Shown in pieces: positions 1 through 9,100 of a DNA stretch of 64,000 bases. This stretch comes from Roseibium porphyridii (GTDB lineage Bacteria > Pseudomonadota > Alphaproteobacteria > Rhizobiales > Stappiaceae): contig NZ_CP120863.1 in the NCBI RefSeq assembly GCF_026191725.2, forward strand, positions 3,948,001-4,012,000, given 5' to 3'. Under the pieces are notes generated by a model. That model had not been told where the DNA came from and did not search any database. It was given only the letters and a program-made list of their open reading frames with translations. Positions within the stretch are counted from its first letter, which is position 1, and each line of letters begins with the position of its first letter. The position numbers and the translations under genes are program-made.

Positions 1-99
1 ATTGGGGAGAAGTCTCCCAGAAAATAACCTCAAGGGCAGACAGTTTTAAGTCTTGGAGGCTAGTGTTGTTTCGTTTTTAACGTAACAGGTGACCTGCCT

Positions 100-1635
100 T
101 TGCTTGGCAAACGCAAAAATGACAGCGCTCCGCACAGCCTTTCTTCCACCGGATTAAATGCCGGGCGGAAAATAACTGTCTGGATTTACGGGTTAGCAGC
201 ACTGCTCATCGTGTTGTCTGCAGCCTCGCTGACATTTATTGCCCACATGGCCTGGCGTGAAGCCGATCGTAAGGCGCTGGAAAGCGAGCAAATGCGCATG
301 GACGCAATGCTCAAGGACATTCACTGGCAGATTGGGCGCGATCAACTGTCTTTGGCGCAGTGGGACAAGACCTTCAACGCCGTGCAGGCCCCACTCGACA
401 AGGAATTCATCAAAGACGAACTCGTCGAATACCTTTGGGAAGACTATGTGCTGGATCGTACGTTTATCGTCCGCAAAGACGGGATGTTGATTGCAGAGGC
501 TGTTGAACTGGAAACCAGGTTCGAACCCAAACAGCTGCCCCCCGACAACCTTATAAGAAAGCTGGCAGATCAAACACGAGCTGCCTTTGAGGCCAAGCGC
601 GGTGAGTCAGGATCCGTCTTTTCAGACTGGTACATGCCGCAATCGGTTCTTCTGGACCTTTCAGCTGCAACATTTGCCCTTGTGGACGGCACGCCCGCGT
701 TCCTGAGCGCCATGCCCATTCTACCAGATGACGGCCAGGTGCAGCTGAATGAGGACTATCCACTCGTTTTGGTGAATGCCGCCTATTTCGATGAAGACTG
801 GATCGCGGAAATCAACGACCAGCTCTCTTTCAAGGATCTGCATTTTCAGCTTGGGATGCCGTCACAGGATGATGTGCGCAATCATCTGGTAGTGGCAGCC
901 GACGGTTCGGTGTTCGGATACTTTCGATGGGATCATGCCAAGCCGGGTCGCGAGATATGGGCGGCTGCCCTCCCCTTGATTTTCGTTCTTGCAACTCTGA
1001 TCGCCGTTGTCGCTTTCGCTGCGGCGAGCAAGATCAGCCGATTGTCGACGTCGCTGGAGGAAAGCGAGCGGAAAAACCATTATTTTGCCAGGCATGACGC
1101 CTTGACCGGCCTGCCGAACCGACATCATTTTTCCGATTGCCTTGCCTTTGCCCTAGACAACTTGCCCGACCGACCGTTCGCGATATTCACGTGCGACTTG
1201 GATCGCTTCAAACCGGTCAATGACACTTACGGCCATGAGGCCGGCGACAAAGTGATCTGTGCCGTCGCAGACCGCCTTCAAGGTCTCGTCGCAGACAAAG
1301 GTGTTGTCAGCCGGATCGGCGGTGATGAATTCATCATTCTGGTGACGAGCCTCTCTGACAAACACCCGCTGCAGCTCTTGGCAAATCAGCTCAGATCCGC
1401 CGTTGCGCAACCGTTTGATATCGGCAATGGACAGCAAGTGGAAATCGGCATCTCTATCGGTATTGCGACGGCACCAGACTGCGGCGCTACGGAAAAAGAC
1501 CTGATCCGTCTCGCGGACATGGCTCTCTATCGCGCGAAAGACAACGGCCGAAATGCCTTTGAGTTTGCCATGGCTCCATCCGCGCCTGACGCGGGAGACA
1601 TGTCGGGTTTCACCACCCAATCAAAGCTGCACTAA
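100..1635 (+). CDS. CHASE4-GGDEF diguanylate cyclase (first of a tandem pair)
   Basis: Membrane-bound enzyme expected to make cyclic di-GMP from two GTP. The 511-residue product has a short cytoplasmic N-terminus, a membrane segment near residues 26-50, a periplasmic CHASE4-like sensor of about 220 residues, a second membrane segment near 287-311, and a C-terminal GGDEF domain. The active-site motif is an intact GGDEF at residues 407-411, preceded by the family's CDLDRFKPVND stretch. The RxxD inhibitory site that normally lies five residues before the motif is absent, so product feedback is probably missing. The start is a TTG preceded by AGGTGA. The next gene is a paralogue with the same architecture. 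Family assignment is firm; the ligand of the sensor is unknown. Confidence 0.9.
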   Translation: MLGKRKNDSAPHSLSSTGLNAGRKITVWIYGLAALLIVLSAASLTFIAHMAWREADRKALESEQMRMDAMLKDIHWQIGRDQLSLAQWDKTFNAVQAPLDKEFIKDELVEYLWEDYVLDRTFIVRKDGMLIAEAVELETRFEPKQLPPDNLIRKLADQTRAAFEAKRGESGSVFSDWYMPQSVLLDLSAATFALVDGTPAFLSAMPILPDDGQVQLNEDYPLVLVNAAYFDEDWIAEINDQLSFKDLHFQLGMPSQDDVRNHLVVAADGSVFGYFRWDHAKPGREIWAAALPLIFVLATLIAVVAFAAASKISRLSTSLEESERKNHYFARHDALTGLPNRHHFSDCLAFALDNLPDRPFAIFTCDLDRFKPVNDTYGHEAGDKVICAVADRLQGLVADKGVVSRIGGDEFIILVTSLSDKHPLQLLANQLRSAVAQPFDIGNGQQVEIGISIGIATAPDCGATEKDLIRLADMALYRAKDNGRNAFEFAMAPSAPDAGDMSGFTTQSKLH

Positions 1636-1826
1636 GTTCAATCCTTTCACCTTTATCCGTAATACTGGCAATGTGATCAGAACTGAAAATTGCATAAACT
1701 CATTGATACTACTTGTAAATTTCAATTTTTCCGCACGTCTTATTAAGCAATCTCTGCTTAGAATTTCATCACATACAGCAACCCATGGCGTTCATCTTGG
1801 TTGATGGTGCCAAACAGGATCAAGGT

Positions 1827-3377
1827 GTGAGCGAGCCTGCCAATAGATACAGCGACCGGACCTGGAAAGTTCCGCGGCAGCAGATATCGCGACTGGCCTT
1901 CCTGCTGGCCGGGCTGCTTATCGCTGTGACTGCGGCGTCGCTCGTGTTCGTAGGGCTGGTCGCGTCTCACGCATCGAACCGGCAGGCCATAGACAATGAA
2001 CAGCAATTGTTCGACGGCGCTCTTGCTTACCAATTGCGGACAATTGTACGGGAACAGATCAGTGTTGCCTCATCGGACGAAGCTGTGGCGCGTCTCGTCA
2101 ACTCTCTGGATCCGGTTCATATTCAGCGTAGCTTCGATACGCTTTGGACCGACTATCGGCACAACAAGGTGGTGCTGATCTCCGGTGGCGGTGAGGTTCT
2201 GGCAGAGTCCTTTGATGACTACATCCACATTATCCGGCGCCCCGTTGCAGAAACGCCAGAACTCCAAACTGTTCATGAAAAGCTGAAACTGCTTTATCAG
2301 CGAAACCGTGTCCGTGTCCCTGGCGGTTTCGGACACAGATCCTTGCAAGGTGTTGACACGAGCGAATATGCGCTAATGGGTTTCACACGGATCGACGGCA
2401 AACCGGCCATTTTTGGAGCCATGCCGATTGTTCCGGACAAACATGCGCAAACTCTGCCGGACGGCCCTCCAACGATCCTCTTCTCTGCCCGCTATCTGGA
2501 CAGTTTGCTGTTAAAACAGCTGAATGCCCAACTCCGGTTTGAATCCTTTTCCTTCGTTGAAGGCAGTGACCCGGGCGCTCGGGAACCTTTTCACCTGGTC
2601 TCAGACCCTAACGGTGAACCAGTCGGCACCTTCAAGTGGGCTAGCCAGACCGAAGGAACGTCCATTTGGCCAACGGTCATTCCGGTGATTGCTGTTCTGA
2701 GCGTTGCTCTTGCCGCACTTGCATTTGGAATCGCGTGGCGCATCGGACAGCTGACGAGCTCCCTTCAAGCCAGTGAGCAGCAGAACCGGTTTCTTGCCTT
2801 GCATGACACGTTGACCGGGCTTGGGAACAGACTGCAGTTCAACCGATCGCTCGAAGCGTCTGTCGAGGCCTTACCGGATCAACCCTTTGCCGTTGTCCAT
2901 TGTGACCTCGACAAGTTCAAGGCGGTCAACGACACCTTCGGTCATGCCGCGGGTGACAAGGTCATCAGAACCATTGCAGAGCGTCTGCAGGACATCATTG
3001 CAGAACGTGGACTTGCCTGCCGCATCGGCGGAGACGAGTTCATGTTGCTCTACAAGGGAACGCTCACTCGCGCTGGGTTGACGCGTTGTGCGCAGGCAAT
3101 GATCAGGGCTGGAAATGAGCCGATTTCCCTGGACGCCACAACATCTGCTCAGATCGGCATGAGTGTTGGGATTGCGATTGCGCCTGAAGATGGCGCGACA
3201 TTTGAGCAGCTCGTCGCAAGGTCCGATGCCGCACTTTATCATTCCAAGAAACTGGGACGCGGCAGATACTCGTTCTTTGAAGAAACTTTCCTCAAGGAAG
3301 AAGAGACCAGTCAAGTGACAGGTCAGGAGCGTGCACGCCGTCAGGTTCGACGATCCGGAACCGGCCCGGCGGCGTGA
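1827..3377 (+). CDS. CHASE4-GGDEF diguanylate cyclase (second of a tandem pair)
   Basis: Paralogue of the preceding gene: membrane segment, periplasmic CHASE4-like region, second membrane segment (near WPTVIPVIAVLSVALAALAF) and a C-terminal GGDEF domain with intact GGDEF (bases 3027-3041) and CDLDKFKAVNDTFGHAAGD. It also lacks the RxxD inhibitory site. I chose the GTG at 1827 because AGGA lies seven bases upstream; an in-frame ATG at 1785 has no visible ribosome binding site and would add 14 residues. The 149-190 base gap to the first cyclase is AT-rich and could hold its own promoter. The pair looks like a local duplication that diverged in the sensor, so the two may read different signals into one cyclic di-GMP pool. 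Confidence 0.88.
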   Translation: MSEPANRYSDRTWKVPRQQISRLAFLLAGLLIAVTAASLVFVGLVASHASNRQAIDNEQQLFDGALAYQLRTIVREQISVASSDEAVARLVNSLDPVHIQRSFDTLWTDYRHNKVVLISGGGEVLAESFDDYIHIIRRPVAETPELQTVHEKLKLLYQRNRVRVPGGFGHRSLQGVDTSEYALMGFTRIDGKPAIFGAMPIVPDKHAQTLPDGPPTILFSARYLDSLLLKQLNAQLRFESFSFVEGSDPGAREPFHLVSDPNGEPVGTFKWASQTEGTSIWPTVIPVIAVLSVALAALAFGIAWRIGQLTSSLQASEQQNRFLALHDTLTGLGNRLQFNRSLEASVEALPDQPFAVVHCDLDKFKAVNDTFGHAAGDKVIRTIAERLQDIIAERGLACRIGGDEFMLLYKGTLTRAGLTRCAQAMIRAGNEPISLDATTSAQIGMSVGIAIAPEDGATFEQLVARSDAALYHSKKLGRGRYSFFEETFLKEEETSQVTGQERARRQVRRSGTGPAA

Positions 3378-3399
3378 AGACCGCCGGGACTTCTCTTTT
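3365..3399 (+). terminator. Rho-independent terminator after the second cyclase
   Basis: Perfect 8-bp stem CCCGGCGG / CCGCCGGG (3365-3372 and 3381-3388) with an 8-base loop that contains the TGA stop codon of the cyclase gene. A T-rich run (ttctctttt) follows to 3399. Confidence 0.7.
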
Positions 3400-3420
3400 C
3401 AAAACTATGACAGAACGCGA

Positions 3421-4797
3421 TCAGCCCCGGAGCTGTTCTGTCGGCTCACGCATGGTGACCAACTCTTCCGCTGCGGTTGGATGTACGGCAATAGTCCGAT
3501 CGAAATCAGCCTTTGTCGCCCCCATTTGCAGTGTAACGCCGAGAATCTGAGCCAGTTCTCCGGCGTCCGGTCCAACCACATGCACTCCCAACACTTTCTG
3601 TGTCTTTGCATCGACGATCATCTTCATGAGCATCTTCTCGTCGCGCCCGGACAAAGTGTGCTTCATCGGCCGGAAACTGGATTTGTAGATATCAAGATCT
3701 GGCGTTTTCTCGAGCGCCTGTTCCTGTGTCAGTCCAACGGTTCCCATTTCGGGTTGGGAGAACACGGCTGTCGCGATCAGGCTGTGGTCGACCGTCCAGG
3801 CATTGCCGCCGAAAACGGTGTCTGCAAAAGCATGACCTTCCCGGATAGCGACCGGCGTCAGGTTGGCCCGGTTGGTAACGTCGCCGACAGCGTAAATCGA
3901 CGGGACGCTTGTCTGCGAGTCATCACTCACCTTGATGGCGCCAATCTTGTCCATTTCAACGCCAGCCTTTTCAAGGCCTAGGTCGCTGGTGTGCGGACGA
4001 CGTCCGATTGCAAACATGATCTGACCGGCCTGGAGGCTGCGCCCGCCCTTGGTTTCGCCGACCAGCGAGCCGTCAGCCTGTTTTTCGATCTTGGAAAAGG
4101 TGTCATTCAAAATGACGTTGATACCTTTCTTTTCCATCTCTTCACGAACAGTCGTTCTCAAGTCACGATCAAATCCACGAAGGATCTCCTCACCGCGGTA
4201 GATCAATGTGGTGTCGACACCAAGACCATTGAAAATGCCGGCAAATTCGACCGCAATATAGCCACCACCCGCAACCACGATCTGGTCCGGCAATTCACTC
4301 AGGTGAAAGGCTTCATTGGACGTGATGACATGTTCCACACCCGGAAGGCTGGTATCAACATTGGGTGATGCCCCAACGGCGATCAGAATATACTTGGCCG
4401 TGATGGTCTGACCGGTTGAGAGCAGACGAACCGTGTGAGCATCTTCGACAACCGCGCGGCTGTCGTGTATGTCCACATCGGTTCTTTCCAGATTGCGCCG
4501 ATAAATGCCTTCAAGCCGGGAAATTTCCTGGTCCTTCGCGGCAATCAACTTGGTCCAGTCAAAACTGCGCTCGCCAACCGACCAACCGAAGCCTTCCGCG
4601 TCTTCAAACTCCTCAGAGAACTTCGAGGCATAGACAAAGAGTTTCTTCGGGACACAGCCGCGGATAACGCATGTGCCGCCGTAGCGATACTCTTCTGCGA
4701 TCCCGACACGGGCACCATGGGTCGCCGCGATGCGCGCCGCGCGCACACCGCCGGACCCGCCCCCGATGACAAACAGATCGTAGTTGTATTCAGTCAT
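3421..4797 (-). CDS. gor: Glutathione-disulfide reductase
   Basis: Cytosolic FAD flavoenzyme that regenerates glutathione from its disulfide with NADPH. Its 458 residues match the family length. The N-terminal FAD Rossmann motif GGGSGGVRAAR, the redox disulfide in GGTCVIRGCVPKK (Cys-x4-Cys), a second Rossmann motif near VVAGGGYIAVEFAG, and the C-terminal HPTAAEE segment with the catalytic histidine are all present. The ATG at 4797 has GAGG five bases upstream; the track-style GTG one codon earlier is less likely. It follows DUF2059 and rpiA in the same direction, an order common in Hyphomicrobiales. An 8-bp inverted repeat GACAGAAC / GTTCTGTC (3409-3416, 3434-3441) spans the stop codon and may terminate this transcript. 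Confidence 0.95.
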   Translation of the reverse strand: MTEYNYDLFVIGGGSGGVRAARIAATHGARVGIAEEYRYGGTCVIRGCVPKKLFVYASKFSEEFEDAEGFGWSVGERSFDWTKLIAAKDQEISRLEGIYRRNLERTDVDIHDSRAVVEDAHTVRLLSTGQTITAKYILIAVGASPNVDTSLPGVEHVITSNEAFHLSELPDQIVVAGGGYIAVEFAGIFNGLGVDTTLIYRGEEILRGFDRDLRTTVREEMEKKGINVILNDTFSKIEKQADGSLVGETKGGRSLQAGQIMFAIGRRPHTSDLGLEKAGVEMDKIGAIKVSDDSQTSVPSIYAVGDVTNRANLTPVAIREGHAFADTVFGGNAWTVDHSLIATAVFSQPEMGTVGLTQEQALEKTPDLDIYKSSFRPMKHTLSGRDEKMLMKMIVDAKTQKVLGVHVVGPDAGELAQILGVTLQMGATKADFDRTIAVHPTAAEELVTMREPTEQLRG

Positions 4798-5047
4798 CAC
4801 AGCCTCTTCATTCTCAGCCTTGTCGGCTTTTGCTCTTTTGTTTCATTCGGTGCGCAGATAAGCGGTCGGATTTTTCAAACAAGGCCCGGCGCAGAAACGG
4901 ACAAATGCCAACGAAGAGAGTTGCACGCAAACCCAAACGATTTGGGCCGCGTTCGCGGCCCTTCACGTCAGCCAGAAGGCAGACGTCAAATCATCGTGTA
5001 GTTCATGTGTCCGCTCGATACCGGCCGGCACTCGAGGGCACACGGGC

Positions 5048-5563
5048 TCACTGAGCGCTGTCGATACGCTCGAGCTCTTGCTGGACCAGTGTCACCATTT
5101 CGGTGGACAGGGCATCCTGCCATTCGCGAGCAGAAGCAACCGACTTGGACGTGACAACCGGGATCGAACGGGTCAGTTTCTGTCCAAGATCAGTGCTGTA
5201 GAATTCAGCAAGCTGATTGAGTTCTTCTTCCGTGAAACTCTCGGCCCACAGCGTATAAACTCTCTCGTTCAACAGAGCGCGTTTTGGTGCCAGTTGCAGT
5301 GCGATCTTCTGGGTAACGTCGATGACGTCCTCTGCACGCGTCGGCTGCGCCTGAATGAAGGCAGTTCGGGTCTGCTCCGCCAGCAACGGCAGGATGTCAT
5401 CAAACGGCTCCAGCATCCTGGTGGCGATTGTCACCTTTTTTGCCGCTGCCAGATGGCTCTCTGACGGACCATCCTGTGCAAGCGCGGCCGTCGACAGGCA
5501 ACCGGTAGCCATCATGACTGCGCCCAGAACAGCTGCCCGCGGGAATGATTTGATTAGCTTCAT
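5048..5563 (-). CDS. DUF2059 exported protein
   Basis: Small periplasmic protein of unknown function, about 171 residues. A hydrophobic signal sequence follows MKLIKSFPRAAV and most likely ends at the STAALA site before QDG; a cysteine inside the hydrophobic stretch makes a lipoprotein a weaker alternative. The mature part is helical and contains the DUF2059 hallmark around YTLWAESFTEEELNQLAEFY. The start at 5563 is set by CTAGGAGT, seven bases before the ATG; a start nine codons upstream has no such site. It sits between rpiA and gor on the same strand, a conserved neighbourhood that has not explained its role. Confidence 0.82.
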   Translation of the reverse strand: MKLIKSFPRAAVLGAVMMATGCLSTAALAQDGPSESHLAAAKKVTIATRMLEPFDDILPLLAEQTRTAFIQAQPTRAEDVIDVTQKIALQLAPKRALLNERVYTLWAESFTEEELNQLAEFYSTDLGQKLTRSIPVVTSKSVASAREWQDALSTEMVTLVQQELERIDSAQ

Positions 5564-5617
5564 TTTTTTACTCCTAGGCGGCTTCCTCATGAGCCTGGAA
5601 AGCCATTTCCATACTAC

Positions 5618-6310
5618 TTAGATGGGCAAGACGGTCTTTACCCCATCTGTGCCTGCCACGTAAGCCTTTGTTGCAAGATCGATGAAAAGACCATGTTCGA
5701 CCACGCCTGGTATGGCAACCAGGCGCGTGGCGAGAGCCTTCACATCGGAGATTTTTTCAAGGTGCGCATCTAGGATAAAATGGCCTCCGTCGGTCACGAA
5801 CGGTTGTGAAGCACCTCCTCGCAGCACCAATACGTCCGGAAGTCCCAGATCGCTCAGCACCGTGACAATTGCCCGCCGCGTTGCTTCCAGTCCAAACGGA
5901 ACCACTTCTATCGGCAACGGAAAACGCCCAAGTGCGTCAACTTCCTTGCTGCCATCGGCTATCACAATCATGCGCTCGGATGCTGCCGCCACGATTTTCT
6001 CACGCAGCAATGCGCCTCCCCCGCCCTTGATCAGCGCGAGTTCCGGATCGAATTCATCAGCACCGTCAACGGTCAGATCGAGCTGAGGCATTTCATCCAG
6101 AGTGGTCAGTTTGATGCCCAGCTCGGTTGCAAGATCTCGCGTGCGTTCGGACGTGGGGACACCGACAATGTTGAGTCCGCCAGCCACACGCTTTGCAAGC
6201 GCTTGAACAAAAAACTCGGCCGTTGAGCCCGTTCCAATACCAAGCCGCATTCCCTCGGTAACGTCTTCTGCCGCGCGTTCGGCAGCTTCCTGTTTAAACT
6301 GATCGCTCAT
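5618..6310 (-). CDS. rpiA: Ribose-5-phosphate isomerase A
   Basis: Interconverts ribose 5-phosphate and ribulose 5-phosphate in the pentose phosphate pathway. The 230-residue protein has the usual motifs in order: [11 protein letters not shown] (phosphate binding), VDGADEFD (catalytic Asp region) and [14 protein letters not shown] (active-site Lys). The ATG at 6310 is preceded by GGAGGAACAGGTA, a strong ribosome binding site. First gene of the minus-strand rpiA-DUF2059-gor group, with a 54-base gap to DUF2059. Confidence 0.96.
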   Translation of the reverse strand: MSDQFKQEAAERAAEDVTEGMRLGIGTGSTAEFFVQALAKRVAGGLNIVGVPTSERTRDLATELGIKLTTLDEMPQLDLTVDGADEFDPELALIKGGGGALLREKIVAAASERMIVIADGSKEVDALGRFPLPIEVVPFGLEATRRAIVTVLSDLGLPDVLVLRGGASQPFVTDGGHFILDAHLEKISDVKALATRLVAIPGVVEHGLFIDLATKAYVAGTDGVKTVLPI

Positions 6311-6460
6311 TACCTGTTCCTCCGGTCAACGCCCGTTGCGGTGCATGTCGACCGGCCGTCTCTTTTCTGGCCGCCGGGTGCTTAACATGGCCAGCCTCCG
6401 CCGGTCCAGTGACATTCCCCTTTTCAAAGGGAAACTGCCGCCGACCACGAACAGTTCCGT

Positions 6461-6480
6461 ATGGTTAATTTGTTAACCAT
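6461..6480. promoter_or_regulatory. Perfect inverted repeat between rpiA and the chemoreceptor gene
   Basis: ATGGTTAA-TTTG-TTAACCAT: two perfect 8-base arms with a 4-base spacer in the divergent intergenic region. Position and symmetry fit an operator for a dimeric regulator acting on either gene. It contains two TTAA elements, but four bases apart rather than the seven of a CtrA box. The regulator is unknown. Confidence 0.45.
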
Positions 6481-6542
6481 CATTTTAGACCGACACTCGA
6501 TAATACTTGAAATTATTCAGTGTTCGGGAAGCACAGAATCAG

Positions 6543-8315
6543 ATGAACATCTTTCGACTGAAACCGCGACGCGATCAGGACAATATTGCTTTGTCGGACG
6601 ACTTAGCTCGCGATGAGACCACTGAAATTGAACTTTCGGCTGAAAAAAATGATCCTTCTCACGCCGACCAGATGGGTTTTGTGCTCGACAGCCTTGAGGA
6701 CGATCTACAAGTCGCAGCCAAGTCGATCGATTCATCAGCACAAAAGGTGCAGAGCCGCCTCGACAGCCAGATGGAAACGCTCGCGACAATTCGCAGCGGC
6801 AGTCAGTCGCTCGCCGACCAATCAGCAATTGCCGAGGAAAACGCCACCGGGCTTGCAGCTTCCATCGAAGAGCTGACGGCATCCAGCGGAGAAATCGGCA
6901 ACCAGGTCGGCGTTTCCAATGAGCTTGCCAATGAAGCCCGGGATGTTGCCGACGAAGTCAATCAAGGCGTTATGGATCTGAAGCAGGCGATTGATGACAT
7001 TGCGAATGTTGTCAGCCTGATCTCGGACATCGCCAAGCAAACCAACCTTCTGGCTCTCAATGCGACGATTGAGGCTGCCCGGGCCGGTGAAGCAGGAAAA
7101 GGCTTCTCCGTTGTGGCAAGCGAGGTCAAAGCCCTGTCGGTTGAAACACAATCGGCGACCGAACAGATCGTTGCCAATATCGATCGGCTCAATCAGTCTG
7201 CAGAGCAGAGCTTGGGATCTGTCGGACAGATCATCGACGTGATCGGCAAAATTCGTCCGAGCTTTGCAGCCGTTGAGGAAGCCGTTCAGACCCAGATCGA
7301 AACAACAAACGTTATTGGTGGTCAGGCGCACAAGACCGCCGACTTCGTGCAGGAAGTTGTCCACACGGCACAATCCATCACCAATTCCGCGGCGAAGGCA
7401 GAGGAAGGTGGTACGCTGGCGCGCGAAACCGGCGTTGAGATGAGTGCTGCAACCCGTTCTCTGCAATCTCGTTTCACAATGATGATCCGTCAAACCGGGA
7501 TGGGTGACCGCCGACAATCCGACCGATTGCCCGTCAAGATTTCGGGTGCGGTATCAAGTGGCTCAAAGAACGTCCGTATTGAAACGCTTGATATTTCCGA
7601 AGGTGGGTTGCTGTTCAAGCCGGATGAAAACAGCAATTTCTCCAAAGGCTTCACGCTACACTTGGACCTGAATGGCATTGGCCAGACCGAAATGAAAATT
7701 GTTGCGGTTTCGGAAAGCGGCTGTCATTGCGCATTCAGTGATCCAAATGACGCATTCAAGGCTGGTTTGGCGCGAAAGATCGCGGCCATACATGAAAGTC
7801 ATGCAGCCGAAGTCGAACGCGCACAATCCGGTGCTGCAAGGATCGCCGCCGCAATGGAAAACCTGCTTGCTGCGCGCACACTTACTCAAGACGATCTTTT
7901 TGACACGGTCTACAAACCGATTGCCGGAACCAATCCGCAACAGGTCTCGACACGCGCGCTCGCCAAACTGGAAGACATATTGCCCGAGATCCAGGAAGAC
8001 ATTCTTGAGAGCTGTAAAGGACTGGCCTTTTGCGCCACCGTTGACCGGAATGGCTACCTGCCGGTTCACAACCTTGTCTATTCGAAACCCCAGAACCCGG
8101 ATGATCCCGTCTGGAACGCGGCCAACTGCAGAAACAAACGCATTTTCGACGATCGTGCCGGTCTGAGCGCTGCGCGCAACACCCGCCCTTTCCTGATCCA
8201 GTCCTACGCAAGGGACATGGGTGGCGGCAACATCGTCTGGATGAAGGAAGTCGATGCTCCCATTATCGTGCAAGGTCGACATTGGGGCGGTTTCCGCACT
8301 GCCTACAAGCTCTGA
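6543..8315 (+). CDS. Soluble methyl-accepting chemotaxis protein with PilZ domain
   Basis: Cytoplasmic chemoreceptor of about 590 residues with no membrane segment. The signalling hairpin is clear around residues 160-205 ([20 protein letters not shown] and onward). A PilZ domain follows at roughly 322-420 with both cyclic di-GMP contacts intact: RxxxR within RRQSDR and DxSxxG in DISEGG. The last 140 residues (to [13 protein letters not shown]) resemble a Cache/PAS-like sensor module placed C-terminally in several soluble alphaproteobacterial receptors. The ATG at 6543 is preferred over a TTG 12 codons upstream. With two diguanylate cyclases nearby, coupling of cyclic di-GMP to chemotaxis is a reasonable inference. 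Confidence 0.9.
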   Translation: MNIFRLKPRRDQDNIALSDDLARDETTEIELSAEKNDPSHADQMGFVLDSLEDDLQVAAKSIDSSAQKVQSRLDSQMETLATIRSGSQSLADQSAIAEENATGLAASIEELTASSGEIGNQVGVSNELANEARDVADEVNQGVMDLKQAIDDIANVVSLISDIAKQTNLLALNATIEAARAGEAGKGFSVVASEVKALSVETQSATEQIVANIDRLNQSAEQSLGSVGQIIDVIGKIRPSFAAVEEAVQTQIETTNVIGGQAHKTADFVQEVVHTAQSITNSAAKAEEGGTLARETGVEMSAATRSLQSRFTMMIRQTGMGDRRQSDRLPVKISGAVSSGSKNVRIETLDISEGGLLFKPDENSNFSKGFTLHLDLNGIGQTEMKIVAVSESGCHCAFSDPNDAFKAGLARKIAAIHESHAAEVERAQSGAARIAAAMENLLAARTLTQDDLFDTVYKPIAGTNPQQVSTRALAKLEDILPEIQEDILESCKGLAFCATVDRNGYLPVHNLVYSKPQNPDDPVWNAANCRNKRIFDDRAGLSAARNTRPFLIQSYARDMGGGNIVWMKEVDAPIIVQGRHWGGFRTAYKL

Positions 8316-8419
8316 CACCAATGAGCCCCAAAACGATGTCTCCCATGCCGGTTGATTGGCTTGCAGCATACATGCGAAGCCGTTAGGCATTGGCGTTCTG
8401 TAAATCAGCTGAGGGTCTC

Positions 8420-9100
8420 ATGTCTGTTCTGGTGTTTGATTTGGATGGCACATTGGTGTCTTCCATGGAAGATCTTGTTGTCACGCTCAATGTTGTCATG
8501 ACAGCTGCCGGACATTCAGCCATTCCCCAGGACGATGTCGCACATATGGTTGGTATGGGCGCAAAGGTGCTGATCCAACGGGGTCTGGAGTTTAATGGCG
8601 TTGACTGGACGGACGCAGACATCGAACCGCTCTTCGAACACTTCCTGGAACACTATGCGGCGAATATCGCTGTGCACACGCGCCCCTTCGTTGGTGTCGT
8701 CACCGCACTTGAGGCCTTTCGGAAGGACGGATGGAAGCTGGCAGTCTGCACCAACAAGGCAGAGCGCCTGACGCTGCCGCTGCTGACAGAGCTGGATCTG
8801 TCGCAATATTTCGATGCTGTTGTCGGCGGCGACACCTTTTCCGTTTCAAAGCCGGATGCTGAACCGGTCCACGGTGCAATCAGCAGAGCTGGCGGTACGG
8901 TGACCGGCTCGATCATGATCGGAGACAGCGTTACCGACATCAATGCAGCCCGCAATGCCGGTATTCCGGTCATTGCCGTTGATTTCGGCTACACGCCTGT
9001 CCCTGTCGAGCAGCTCGGACCCGACAGGATCATTTCCCATTTTGACGAATTGGCGGGCGCTGTTGCGGCCTTGGCCGACACGCCGCCTAGAACGTCCTGA
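8420..9100 (+). CDS. gph: HAD hydrolase, phosphoglycolate phosphatase-like
   Basis: Haloacid-dehalogenase phosphatase of 226 residues, likely removing 2-phosphoglycolate produced by DNA repair or oxygenation reactions. Motif I is FDLDGTLVSS (nucleophile Asp), motif II lies near CTNKAE, motif III is the Lys in SKPDAEPVHGAI, and motif IV is MIGDSVTDINAARNAG. The helical cap after motif I is the Gph/PGMB type. The start is the ATG at 8420; the ten upstream codons lack a family match. Its 3' end overlaps the convergent DUF4139 gene by 14 bases. Substrate assignment is by family only; other sugar-phosphate phosphatases share these motifs. Confidence 0.85.
   Translation: MSVLVFDLDGTLVSSMEDLVVTLNVVMTAAGHSAIPQDDVAHMVGMGAKVLIQRGLEFNGVDWTDADIEPLFEHFLEHYAANIAVHTRPFVGVVTALEAFRKDGWKLAVCTNKAERLTLPLLTELDLSQYFDAVVGGDTFSVSKPDAEPVHGAISRAGGTVTGSIMIGDSVTDINAARNAGIPVIAVDFGYTPVPVEQLGPDRIISHFDELAGAVAALADTPPRTS

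Noticed and set aside
1..99. GGGAG-AAGT-CTCCC hairpin at the left edge
   Set aside because: Five-bp stem without a T-tract; cannot be distinguished from chance, and the upstream gene is outside the window.
6464..6477. CtrA box before the chemoreceptor gene
   Set aside because: Two TTAA elements are four bases apart rather than seven; they are parts of a longer palindrome.
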